Assembly: GCF_013141915.1 (NCBI RefSeq) | Contig: NZ_SROX01000012.1 | Span: forward strand, 62,001-126,000 | From: Cupriavidus necator | Lineage (GTDB): Bacteria > Pseudomonadota > Gammaproteobacteria > Burkholderiales > Burkholderiaceae | DNA: 64,000 nt | Direction of reading: 5' to 3' | Part shown: piece by piece, positions 16,075 to 24,250 of the stretch | Position numbering within the stretch: the first letter of the stretch is position 1 | How the letters are laid out: each line of letters begins with the position of its first letter | Notes under the pieces: model-generated | The model's input: only the letters and a program-made list of their open reading frames with translations | Database searches by the model: none | Told to the model about the DNA's origin: nothing | Translations under genes and position numbers: made by a program

Positions 16075-16845
16075 ATGCCCCTGAATGACCTTGTGACGCC
16101 CCTTGTCCGCCAGACGCTCAGCCGAGACGTCTACACACAGCTGCGCGACCTGCTGGTCAGCGGCCAGATGATGCCGGGCGAGCAGATTTCCCTGCGCAAC
16201 ATCGCCGCCGCACTGGGCGTCAGCGTCATGCCGGTACGCGAAGCGGTGCATCGGCTGGTGGCCGAGCAGGCCCTCGAACTCACGCCCAACCGCGCGCTGC
16301 GCGTGCCGCGCATGAGCGTCAGCCAGTTCGAGGAAATCACGAAGATCCGGATCGAGCTCGAGGGGCTCGCCACCGCGACCGCGGCCGAGCGCATCACCGA
16401 TGAGGAACTGAAGCAGGTACAGGCGCTGCACCGCCGCTTTGCCGACGAGATGGCCAAGCGCAATCCGGACGGCGCCGATGTCATCGCCGCGAACCAGGCC
16501 CTCCACTTTGCCGTCTACGCGGCGGCGCGCATGCCGATCCTGTTGCAGATGATCGAGTCAACGTGGCTGCGCATCGGCCCGATTCTTAACCACGACCTGC
16601 GCTCCGGGTCGCGCCGCGTGGAAGAGCGCGTCGCGGTCAGGCATCACGACAACCTGGTCGCAGCGCTGCGCAAGCACGACAGCGCGGCGGCATGTGCGGC
16701 GCTGCGCGGGGATATCGAGAGCGCGGCGGCTTATATTGTTTCGGCGGGGGTGCTGGTCAATACGGACAGGACCGAGGATGCGGCAGCCACGCTGGTGCCC
16801 GTGAAGCGGGCTGCGAAGGCAGGGCGTGCGGCGGTGAAGCGCTGA
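16075..16845 (+). CDS. GntR-family regulator with FCD domain
   Basis: About 256 residues. The N-terminal winged helix contains the typical LRNIAAALGVSVMPVREAVHRLVAEQAL; residues about 85 to 220 are the all-helical FCD ligand-binding domain, with IRIELEGLAT, a helix with HFAVYAAA and HHDNLVAAL supplying the usual His and acidic metal ligands. It is divergent from the SDR-BKACE-MFS cluster and probably represses it until a pathway carboxylate binds. An ATG four codons earlier (16063) is an alternative start; neither has a strong Shine-Dalgarno. Confidence 0.9.
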   Translation: MPLNDLVTPLVRQTLSRDVYTQLRDLLVSGQMMPGEQISLRNIAAALGVSVMPVREAVHRLVAEQALELTPNRALRVPRMSVSQFEEITKIRIELEGLATATAAERITDEELKQVQALHRRFADEMAKRNPDGADVIAANQALHFAVYAAARMPILLQMIESTWLRIGPILNHDLRSGSRRVEERVAVRHHDNLVAALRKHDSAAACAALRGDIESAAAYIVSAGVLVNTDRTEDAAATLVPVKRAAKAGRAAVKR

Positions 16846-17228
16846 TCAGCGCGGTGGCCGTGAAGCGGTTCAAGGCACGCCAGCACCCGATCGCGTCTGG
16901 TTCCGGCTATCGCTATCGCTCAGGACGATTCTGCGACAACACCCAAAGCATGGCGCCGACAGCCTCGGTCTGCGTCCGCGTAACCTGAGCTGGACAGATC
17001 CGTTGGACCTGAACTTCACCACCAGCGTGGAGTATGACCACTAAGGCGATGATGTGATCCGCTGCACGGCCTGGCTGCCTGATACGCAGCCAAGCCGTGG
17101 GCGGCTGATCTTTCCCTGACTTCTTGGAGACCTCCGCGACTTGCCTGTCTCCATGCCAAATTTCGAATACGACGTTCTATCGATCAGGTGGGCTGGTAAT
17201 GAAAGCTCTTTCACTTTTTTCGATGGTC
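16846..17228. other. Gene-free stretch with a possible decayed coding tail
   Basis: About 380 bases. Plus-strand codons ending at the TAA near 17043 read SLGLRPRNLSWTDPLDLNF, then TTSVEYDH and stop. This looks like the end of a real protein, but the frame has no start and I do not recognise it. The remainder shows nothing convincing. Confidence 0.35.
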
Positions 17229-17417
17229 TTAGGACGTCGCGTTGACCTGCTGGCCGACCGCGGGCGCGGCCGCGCATCCGGCATTGAGCGGGTTGTTAGC
17301 AGCCGGCGGTCCGCCGCCACTGCCTTCGTCCGGATGCTCTGAAGCGCCCCCGCAGGCTGCCAACAGCAAGCTGGTCAGGCCCATCGCAACCAGCGTGGCA
17401 TTTCGCTGCGTCTGCAT
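17229..17417 (-). CDS. Small lipoprotein of unknown function
   Basis: A 62-residue protein with a textbook lipoprotein signal: basic start, hydrophobic MGLTSLLLAAC with lipobox Cys22, then GGASEHPDEGSGGGPPAANN, a flexible, acidic Gly/Pro-rich tail with one more cysteine. The start has GGGGAG eight bases upstream. No family is recognisable beyond lipidation. It stands alone with no operon partner. The strong signal and ribosome-binding site make it a likely real gene despite its length. Confidence 0.65.
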   Translation of the reverse strand: MQTQRNATLVAMGLTSLLLAACGGASEHPDEGSGGGPPAANNPLNAGCAAAPAVGQQVNATS

Positions 17418-17919
17418 ATCCGCTCCCCTTTCTTAGTCCTGGTAGGACACGGAGAAACCGCCTGCCGGCGAGCGCGTAGGGAAGTTGGTGGGCTTCATCA
17501 GCCCCCGACTGAGGCATGCGCCGGGCACGGCACGGCGCAGGGATGGCGTTATGCATGGATCCATTGCAATTGGCTCAAGTGTGTTTTTGATTTCCATCAT
17601 TCCGCTGATTCGGAATGACAGACTGAGCCTATTGAATCTGCGCTAGTGCAGGGATGGGCGCTATCCGATTCTTCTGCGGAAAATGCCTAATGAGATCGTG
17701 AAATCCCGGCTCGGCATGCGCTATGTCTTTGGACTTGGGAGAAATCGAACTGAGCTACACCGGCGACGTGGCCAAGGCGCCGGGCGAAGTAAGCGGCGCC
17801 CACTGGCGTCCTGGCAAGGACACCCAGTGGGTTGCAGCGTCCCGTCGTCAGTAACTTCCAGCGCTTGCTTGTTCATGCCGCAGCAGCGGCTCCGGGATGC
17901 CGGAATCGCGCCTACTGCC
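17418..17919. other. Gene-free stretch with one short unexplained open frame
   Basis: About 500 bases. The plus-strand frame 17723-17854 (ATG to TAA, 43 codons) reads MSLDLGEIELSYTGDVAKAP and continues GEVSGAHWRPGKDTQWVAAS before its last codons. The composition looks protein-like, but there is no Shine-Dalgarno and I do not recognise it. It may be the end of a lost gene. No RNA gene was seen in the rest. Confidence 0.3.
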
Positions 17920-18318
17920 TCACGTCAAACAAGCCGCATTCACAACCCCCACCGCCAGCGAAATCACCCCCATCACCGCCCCCATCCCGCGGTTATCGCT
18001 GGAAATCGCCTCGCTGACACCGCCCAGCGCCCGCGCGGCCACCAGGTAAGCCACCACCTGCACCGCAAACGCCCCGAACGCCCACAGCAAGAACATCGCA
18101 AACGTAGCGTTGTGCTGGATGCTCGACGACAGCGTCAGCGAGAACCCGAGCACCGCCCCGCCCAGCGACAACGCCGCCGCGACGTTGCCCTCGCGGATCA
18201 GCGTGAATTCCCGATGCGGCGTGACCCGCGTATAGACCAGCAGGAACAACCCCAGCATGCCGAAGCTGGTGACGATATAGATCAGGTAGGCAAGCGCCGG
18301 GTGCATGGTGTTGACCAT
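17920..18318 (-). CDS. DUF350-family inner-membrane protein (YjfL-like)
   Basis: A 132-residue, very hydrophobic protein with four predicted helices and the DUF350 pattern, including VTPHREFTLIREGN and a second half resembling the first (GNVAAALSLGGAVLGF, GMGAVMGVISLAVGVV). In Escherichia coli YjfL, a DUF350 protein, is encoded with a DUF1190 protein (YjfM) and a glutathionylspermidine-synthase-like protein (YjfC). The same three types occur here on one strand, with the homospermidine synthase gene in front. Function is unknown. The start could also be the ATG four codons downstream. Confidence 0.85.
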   Translation of the reverse strand: MVNTMHPALAYLIYIVTSFGMLGLFLLVYTRVTPHREFTLIREGNVAAALSLGGAVLGFSLTLSSSIQHNATFAMFLLWAFGAFAVQVVAYLVAARALGGVSEAISSDNRGMGAVMGVISLAVGVVNAACLT

Positions 18319-18378
18319 TGGATGGACTATTGTCAGGGTTCAGGTAGGTGGGACGACAAGGCGGTCAGCACGCAGCAT

Positions 18379-19104
18379 TCAGCCGCCGCCGGAGCGACCG
18401 GAGCCGCCGAAGCGGCTGGTGAAGCCGCCGCGCGACACCACCGGTGCGCGCGACACGGCCGCCGAGCGCATCGTCAGGCCCATGGAGCGCCCGCCGCTGA
18501 GCGAGCTGCGGCGCACGGTGGCTTCTTCCACCATCGCGGCGCGTGGGGTGGCGTTGGTGAATGACTGCGTAGGCGTGCCGTTGCGGTCGTAGGCGTGCAT
18601 CGGGCGCAGCGGGCCGGATGACAGATCGCGCTGGGTCTGGGTGCCGTTGGGGTGGTAGACGGTGCCGCTGGCGGTGTAGTACGGGCCGTACCAGCGCGCG
18701 TAGTACGCGCTGCTGCTGTGCGTGGTGCCGGAGCCGCCGACGGCTTCACTGGCGGGGGCGTTGAGGCTGAAGCTATAGATGGTGCTGGGGTCGTCGAGCG
18801 GGACACTCTCGCAGTCGTTGGGCGTGTTCCAGTCGGCCTCGCAGTCTTGCAGCGTGGCGTAGCTGGCGCGGCGCACGGTCACGCCGGGATCGTCGTCGGC
18901 GTCGTCGCTGCAGGAGCCGAGGACGGCGACGCCGGCGACCACGGCGCACGCGCCGACGATCCACAGCGCGGGCGAGCCGCCCTGCTTCTTCTGCTCGGCC
19001 TGGTAAGCGGCGATGCGCGGCGACGCGCCGCCGGAGCCGCCACTGCCGGGCAGGTACGGGCTGCCGTACCTGGAGCGTTTGGTGCCCTTCTTCTTGTTGG
19101 CCAT
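18379..19104 (-). CDS. DUF1190-family protein (YgiB/YjfM-like)
   Basis: A 241-residue protein. A basic N-terminus (NKKKGTKRSRYG) precedes one hydrophobic segment ending GVAVLGSCSDD, which may be a membrane anchor or a degenerate lipobox. The DUF1190 hallmark RRASYATLQDCEADWNTP, with its paired cysteines, follows, then a Tyr/Ser/Gly-rich part and an Arg/Gly/Ser-rich tail. YgiB in E. coli is encoded beside YgiC, the ATP-grasp homologue of the next gene here. It starts three bases after that gene's stop, so the two are surely co-translated. The biochemical role is unknown. Confidence 0.85.
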   Translation of the reverse strand: MANKKKGTKRSRYGSPYLPGSGGSGGASPRIAAYQAEQKKQGGSPALWIVGACAVVAGVAVLGSCSDDADDDPGVTVRRASYATLQDCEADWNTPNDCESVPLDDPSTIYSFSLNAPASEAVGGSGTTHSSSAYYARWYGPYYTASGTVYHPNGTQTQRDLSSGPLRPMHAYDRNGTPTQSFTNATPRAAMVEEATVRRSSLSGGRSMGLTMRSAAVSRAPVVSRGGFTSRFGGSGRSGGG

Positions 19105-19107
19105 GGC

Positions 19108-20283
19108 TTACGCGTGGGTGAAATAGTGGGGGACGAAGAAGCTGGTGTTCTTGGCGATGGGTCCGGATTCTTCGCGTACGCACAGGCCGCTGGGCACGTC
19201 GTCGACGATCCAGACGCCGAGCGTGGTGTAGCGGCCGTCAAAGCGCCGCGCCGGTTCGTAGGCCTGGTAGATGAAGCCTTCCTCGCCATACTCGCCGGGG
19301 TTGTGGACCTGGTCGCCTTCGGGCGTGATCAGCGTCACGCTTTCGCCTTCGCGCGACAGGAAGGGCTTCTTCGCGTGCGGCCGGCCGGCGAACTGGCCCG
19401 GGTCGAAGCTGGCTTCGATCAGGTTGGGGTGTCCCGGGAACAGTTCCCACAGGATCGGCAGGATGGCCTTGTTGGACAGCACCGCCTTCCACGGCGGCTC
19501 GACCCAGCGCACGGGGCTGTGCGCGAGCTGGTCGCGGTAGTCGGAGCTGGCCATCCATTCCCACGGGTAGAGCTTGAACACGACTTCCATCGGCACGTTG
19601 TCGGCGTCGTAGAAGTTGCCGCGGCCGTCGGTGCCGATGTCTTGCAGGTCGACCAGCTTGACCGACCAGCCGGCCTGCAGCGCGGTGTCCATCAGGTACT
19701 CGGTGTTGCAGATGTCTTCCTGGCTGTCGAACATGCACGCCAGGTGCAGCAGGCTGGCGTTGCGGTAGTGGTCGCGCAGCCATTGCCAGCGCGCGACCAG
19801 TGCGTCGTGCAGGCTGTTGAACTGGTCGGCCTGCGGTTGCACGGCGTCTTTCCAGTACCACTGGGCGACGGCGGATTCGATCAGCGAGGTGGGGGTGTCG
19901 GCGTTGAACTCGTATAGCTTCGGCACGCCGTGCGCGTCCAGCGTCATGTCGAAGCGGCCGAACAGCGTGGGCTCGTCGCGGTCCCACGAGGTGCGGATAA
20001 GTTGCGCGAAATCCTCGTCGATGGCCAGGCGCGCGAACAGGTCGTGGTCGATGACGTGCTGCACGGCTTCCAGGGAGCGCTGGTTCAGGTCATACGCGGC
20101 GGCATAGAGTGTTTCCACCTCGTGCTTGGAGAAGGCATAGGCGGCGTCTTCGCGCCAATAGAAAAAGGTGTTGTCGTCGACTCCGCGCGGGACGTTGAAC
20201 TCGTCCAGCGAATGGAAGTGGAAGCCCACCTTCTCGAGTTCGCGCGGCCAGTTGCGGCGCGGGGTTTGCGGGATGCGTTGCAT
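19108..20283 (-). CDS. Glutathionylspermidine synthase-like ATP-grasp ligase (YgiC/YjfC-like)
   Basis: A 391-residue protein, close to E. coli YgiC and YjfC in length. It corresponds to the synthetase half of glutathionylspermidine synthetase without the amidase half. Characteristic parts are FNVPRGVDDNTFFYWREDAA near the start, GRFDMTLDAHG, LYEFNADTPTSL with acidic Mg/ATP ligands, EWMASSDYRDQLA and LPILWELFPGHP. The ATG overlaps the TGA of the homospermidine synthase gene by four bases. Family members are presumed to ligate a carboxylate to an amine using ATP; the true substrates of YgiC-type proteins are not settled to my knowledge. Coupling to homospermidine production suggests a polyamine as amine partner. 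Confidence 0.88.
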   Translation of the reverse strand: MQRIPQTPRRNWPRELEKVGFHFHSLDEFNVPRGVDDNTFFYWREDAAYAFSKHEVETLYAAAYDLNQRSLEAVQHVIDHDLFARLAIDEDFAQLIRTSWDRDEPTLFGRFDMTLDAHGVPKLYEFNADTPTSLIESAVAQWYWKDAVQPQADQFNSLHDALVARWQWLRDHYRNASLLHLACMFDSQEDICNTEYLMDTALQAGWSVKLVDLQDIGTDGRGNFYDADNVPMEVVFKLYPWEWMASSDYRDQLAHSPVRWVEPPWKAVLSNKAILPILWELFPGHPNLIEASFDPGQFAGRPHAKKPFLSREGESVTLITPEGDQVHNPGEYGEEGFIYQAYEPARRFDGRYTTLGVWIVDDVPSGLCVREESGPIAKNTSFFVPHYFTHA

Positions 20284-21677
20284 CAGCAGGCAAGGGTCAG
20301 GAGAGCGGGATCGGGCCGGACCTTGGGGTCGTCCAGCAGGAAGTCGATGAAGGCGAGCGACGCGGCGCCGGGCCGCGGCAGCCAGTCGGTGAACTGCACG
20401 CTCAGCGGCGCCCACCAGTGCGCGGCATCGGCCAGCACGGGGCGGAAATCGAGCGCATCGGATTCCACCACGCCGCGCGTCGGGTTGGCCAGCATCCATT
20501 GCATGCCGGCGACCAGGCTCGATGCCACCTGCAGGCTGGTGGCGGTGTTGTAGGGCGCCAGCGAGCGTGCGCGCTGCACCGACAGGCGCGAGCCATGCCA
20601 GACCGCGCCGTGCCGGCCGCTCATCAGCAGCACGCCAAGCTCGTCTTCGCCGCACTGGATCTCGTCGCGCAGGATGCGTTCGCCGCGCACGCGCGGGGCG
20701 GCGCGGTCGTCCAGCCATTGCATCGACGCTTGCGTGGCGGCGGTGGGGCGGTAGGCGTAGTAGACGGTGGGGCGATACGGCGGCTCGCCGGCGCTGGTGT
20801 CGGTCAGGTACTCGGCGATCGAGATCGATTCGTTGTGCGTGATCAGGTAGGCGTCGAAGGGGCCATGCACCGGCGACCACGACCGCACGCGTGTGCGGTG
20901 ACCTGGCCGGTCCAGCGCGATGGCCGCGCCGCTGCCGTAGTCGTGGCGGTAGCCATCGGGCGGCAACTGCGGCTCATGGCTGCCCCAGCCGAGTTCGGCA
21001 TCCTGCAGGCATTCGGTGATAAAGCCTTCGGCGGACCAGGTGTTGGCGAACTCGCCGTCGCGGGGGTAGCCGGGGGCTTGCTGGCTGTCGTACTCGGCCA
21101 CCTGTACGACGCGTACGTCCAGCATGCGGGCCAGCGCGGCCCACCCGGTGCGATCGCGGGGCTCCGGCCGATGCATCCCCGCCTTGCCGGCCAGGGCCAT
21201 CAGCGCGGCCTTGACCAGCACCGAAACCAGTCCGGGATTGGCGCCATGCGCCACCAGCGCGGTCGGCAGGGTCTCACGGCCGCGGGCGAAGGCCAGCATC
21301 TCGTGGCGCAGCGCGTAATTGCTCAGGTGCGAGGCCTGCGCATCGGCTTCATAGTCCCAGGGTTCGATGCCGGCGTCGACATAGAAGGCGCCACGCGCCT
21401 GCGCCAGCGCGATCAGGTCGCGGCTGCAGACGGACGGGGCGAGGTTCAGCAGGAAGGCGCCGGGCCGCAGCAGCGGGTCCAGCGTGGTTCTGAAATTGGC
21501 TGCCGTGACGGTGGCCCGGATGGCGTGCAGCCCGTGCCGGGTGACAAGCGCCTGGCGAGCGTTGTCCAGCACGCGGTCGACCACGGTGATCGCGGCCCGC
21601 GGCCAGGCTCGCTCCAGCAGCGGCAGCACGGCCTGGCCGATGCAGCCAAAACCGACGATAACGATGTGTTCGATCAC
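20283..21677 (-). CDS. hss: Homospermidine synthase
   Basis: A 464-residue protein of the saccharopine-dehydrogenase-like bacterial homospermidine synthase family, which uses NAD+ to make homospermidine from putrescine (or putrescine plus spermidine). The Rossmann start IVIVGFGCIGQAVLPLL is clear, as are NLAPSVCSRDLIALA, YVDAGIEPW, GANPGLVSVLVK, ITHNESISI and SGRHGAVWHGS. The start codon is GTG with GGAAGGG upstream. It is first of four same-strand genes (hss, ATP-grasp ligase, DUF1190, DUF350). Nearly all family motifs are present at normal length, so the call is firm. Confidence 0.92.
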   Translation of the reverse strand: MIEHIVIVGFGCIGQAVLPLLERAWPRAAITVVDRVLDNARQALVTRHGLHAIRATVTAANFRTTLDPLLRPGAFLLNLAPSVCSRDLIALAQARGAFYVDAGIEPWDYEADAQASHLSNYALRHEMLAFARGRETLPTALVAHGANPGLVSVLVKAALMALAGKAGMHRPEPRDRTGWAALARMLDVRVVQVAEYDSQQAPGYPRDGEFANTWSAEGFITECLQDAELGWGSHEPQLPPDGYRHDYGSGAAIALDRPGHRTRVRSWSPVHGPFDAYLITHNESISIAEYLTDTSAGEPPYRPTVYYAYRPTAATQASMQWLDDRAAPRVRGERILRDEIQCGEDELGVLLMSGRHGAVWHGSRLSVQRARSLAPYNTATSLQVASSLVAGMQWMLANPTRGVVESDALDFRPVLADAAHWWAPLSVQFTDWLPRPGAASLAFIDFLLDDPKVRPDPALLTLAC

Positions 21678-21858
21678 GCAGACCCTTCCGCCCGTAATAC
21701 GGCAAGGTGGTCCGCGGGCGCGGCAACGGCCGCGCCGGCGCAGGACTGCCCTCGCCTGGCTTTATCAATTCTGATCAGAATCGCCAAATATAGCGAAGGG
21801 CAATACTATCGCCGCGCGCGGCGGCTGCCAACTGCCGGAAGGGTATGCGGCCTGGCGG

Positions 21859-22809
21859 TCAGCGCAACAGGCGCCAGGCCAGCCGGGCCGCCACGCGCGC
21901 GCCCTGGTGGTCGCGGTCGTACTGCGGGTTGTACTCCGCGAGGTCGGCGACGCGCAGCTTGCCGCTGCGGCGGACCAGCCGGGCGACTTCTTCCACCACG
22001 GGCAACGGCACGCCGTAGGCGGCGGGCGCCGACACGCCCGGCATCACGGCGCCGGGCAGCGCGTCCAGGTCGATGGTCAGGTACACATGGTCGGCGGCAT
22101 CGATGCGGGCTGACAGCTCCGCCAGCCGCGCGGCGAGGTCGCGTTCCTGCATGTCGACGTCTTCGACGTAGCAGACACCCAGCGCCTCGGCGCGGCTGAA
22201 CAGCGCCGGCGTATTGCTGAGGCGGCTGACCCCCAGGCAGACATAGTCGAACGGCTGGCCGCGCTCGGCGCAGGCGTTGGCGATCTGGTCGAAGGGCGTG
22301 CCGGAGCTGGCCGGCCGGCTGGTGCGCAGGTCGAAGTGGGCGTCGATATTGATGATCAGCACGCGCCCGCCATCATCCTGCGCATCCAGGTGCGCGCGCA
22401 GGCCCTGCCACGTGCCCCACGCCACTTCATGGCCGCCGCCGAGCACCAGCGGAACGCCGCCGCGGGCCAGTACCGCGCGCACGGTGTCCGCCAGCGCCTG
22501 CTGCGCCGATTCGAGGTCGCCGGCGTCGCAGTCGACATTGCCGGCGTCGTGCAGCACCGGCAGGCCGTGCGCCGGCACGTTGGCCAGCGCCTGGCGGATG
22601 GCGTCGGGGCCCTGGGCGGCGCCGGGGCGGCCCTGGTTGCGCAGCACACCGGCATCGCAGCGGAAGCCGAGCAATACGGGCGCGTTGCCCAGCGGCGTGG
22701 CCTCCGAGGTGTCCAGCGCCTGCACGATGCGGAACAGCCGCGTGGTGTCGCCTTGCTCGCCGTGGTCGACACGGCCTCGCCACGGGTTCTGTGTCACTGC
22801 CATCCTCAT
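21859..22809 (-). CDS. hutG: Formimidoylglutamase
   Basis: A 316-residue ureohydrolase that hydrolyses N-formimidoyl-L-glutamate to glutamate and formamide in histidine breakdown. The binuclear Mn site is complete: GGGHE (His127), NIDAHFD (Asp156, His158, Asp160) and TIDLD (Asp247, Asp249). LRTSRPASSGTPFDQI after the metal motif is typical of HutG rather than arginase or agmatinase. The ATG overlaps the stop of the upstream ABC ATPase gene by four bases, so enzyme and transporter are translationally coupled. That points to import and use of histidine or formimidoylglutamate. No other hut gene is present here. Confidence 0.88.
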   Translation of the reverse strand: MRMAVTQNPWRGRVDHGEQGDTTRLFRIVQALDTSEATPLGNAPVLLGFRCDAGVLRNQGRPGAAQGPDAIRQALANVPAHGLPVLHDAGNVDCDAGDLESAQQALADTVRAVLARGGVPLVLGGGHEVAWGTWQGLRAHLDAQDDGGRVLIINIDAHFDLRTSRPASSGTPFDQIANACAERGQPFDYVCLGVSRLSNTPALFSRAEALGVCYVEDVDMQERDLAARLAELSARIDAADHVYLTIDLDALPGAVMPGVSAPAAYGVPLPVVEEVARLVRRSGKLRVADLAEYNPQYDRDHQGARVAARLAWRLLR

Positions 22810-23567
22810 GCCCGCGTCAGTACCGCCTGCAGGAAGCCGCGCGTGCGTTCCTGCGTCGGCGCGGAGAAGATGACCGATGGCGGCCCCGCTTCGATGATGC
22901 CGCCGCCATCCATGACCACCACCACATCGGCCACCTCGCGGGCAAAGCCCATTTCATGGGTGACCACGACCATGGTCATGCCTTCGGCCGCCAGCACCTT
23001 CATCACCTGCAGCACTTCGCCCACCAGCTCCGGGTCCAGTGCGGAGGTGGGCTCGTCGAACAGCATCACGCGCGGTTCCATGGCCAGCGCGCGGGCAATC
23101 GCCACGCGCTGCTTCTGGCCGCCGGACAGGCTCGCCGGCATGGCATGCGCCTTGTGCGCCAGGCCGACTTTCTCGAGCAGGCCCATCGCCTTGCGCTCGG
23201 CGTCATCGCGAGACACGCCGCGCAGCATACGCGGCCCGACCGTGACGTTGTGCAGCACCGACAGGTGCGGGAACAGGTTGAACGACTGGAACACCATGCC
23301 CACTTCGGTGCGCAGCTGGTTCAGCTCATGCTCCCCGATCAGCTGGCCGTCGGTCACCAGGCGCTTGCCAACGATGTCGATGGTGCCGGCTTCGGGCTGT
23401 TCCAGGCCGTTGCAGCAGCGCAGGAAGGTGCTCTTGCCCGAGCCGCTGGGGCCGATCACCACGACCACCTGCGACGGCTGCACATCGAAATCGATGCCCC
23501 GCAGCACCGTGTGGCTGCCGAACGATTTGCCCAGGTTGCGGATCCGGATGATTGCGGAATCGCTCAT
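22806..23567 (-). CDS. Amino-acid ABC transporter ATP-binding protein
   Basis: A 253-residue polar-amino-acid (GlnQ/HisP-type) ATPase. Walker A is GPSGSGKST (39-47); the Q-loop region VGMVFQSFNLFPHL, signature LSGGQKQR, Walker B VMLFDEPTSALDPE and switch His in VVVTHEMGFA are all present. The start overlaps the permease stop (ATGA), and its own stop overlaps the hutG start. It energises the transporter made with the two genes upstream. Confidence 0.93.
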   Translation of the reverse strand: MSDSAIIRIRNLGKSFGSHTVLRGIDFDVQPSQVVVVIGPSGSGKSTFLRCCNGLEQPEAGTIDIVGKRLVTDGQLIGEHELNQLRTEVGMVFQSFNLFPHLSVLHNVTVGPRMLRGVSRDDAERKAMGLLEKVGLAHKAHAMPASLSGGQKQRVAIARALAMEPRVMLFDEPTSALDPELVGEVLQVMKVLAAEGMTMVVVTHEMGFAREVADVVVVMDGGGIIEAGPPSVIFSAPTQERTRGFLQAVLTRA

Positions 23568-24232
23568 TGCACCATGCCTCCCATGCGCAGCCGTTGTTCG
23601 GCGCGGCGCAGGATCAGCCCGGCCGCGCTTGTCAGGATCAGGTAAACCAGCGCGATCGCCAGGTAGACCTCCAGCGAGCGGTACGACACGCTGATGATCT
23701 TCTGGCCCTCGTGCATCAGGTCGGCAATGGTCAGCAGCGACACCAGCGCCGAGTTCTTGATCAGCGCGATGAACTCGTTGCCCAGCGGCGGAATCATGCG
23801 CACGATCGCCTGTGGCAGGATGATCGCGCGCATGGCCTGGCCGGACGACATGCCAATCGAGCGCGCGGCTTCCAGCTGGCCCTTGTCGACCGACTGGATC
23901 GCGCCGCGCACGATTTCCGAGACATAGGCGCCGGAATAGATGCCCAGCCCGATCACGCCGCACACGAACGCCGGCAGCAGGATGTTGAACTGCGGCAGCC
24001 CGAAGAACAGCAGGAACAGCTGCACCAGCAGCGGCGTGCCGCGGATGAAGGTCACATAGGCGGTGCAGAGGCTGTAGATCACGCGGCGCTTGGGGTCCAG
24101 CCGGCCGATGCCGACCAGCAGCCCCATCACGCAGCCCAGCACCAGCGCGCACGCCGTCACCTCCACGGTGATGACGGCGCCGTGCAGGATGTCAGGCCAC
24201 CCGGCAAAGACGGGAGAAAAATCCAGTTCCAT
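23564..24232 (-). CDS. Amino-acid ABC transporter permease
   Basis: A 222-residue HisM/GlnP-type permease with about five helices. It begins with ILHGAVITVEVTACAL, has the FIRGTPLLVQLFLLFF motif of polar amino-acid permeases and an EAA loop, EAARSIGMSSGQAMRAIILP, that docks on the ATPase. Only one permease gene is present, so a homodimer is likely. It lies 18 bases after the binding-protein gene. Confidence 0.93.
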   Translation of the reverse strand: MELDFSPVFAGWPDILHGAVITVEVTACALVLGCVMGLLVGIGRLDPKRRVIYSLCTAYVTFIRGTPLLVQLFLLFFGLPQFNILLPAFVCGVIGLGIYSGAYVSEIVRGAIQSVDKGQLEAARSIGMSSGQAMRAIILPQAIVRMIPPLGNEFIALIKNSALVSLLTIADLMHEGQKIISVSYRSLEVYLAIALVYLILTSAAGLILRRAEQRLRMGGMVQ

Positions 24233-24250
24233 GATGTCGGTCCGCGTGGC

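Noticed and set aside
17418..17919. A tRNA or small RNA in the 500-base gap
   Set aside because: No cloverleaf-like arms or TTCGA-type T loop with matching acceptor stem, and no terminator hairpin were found.
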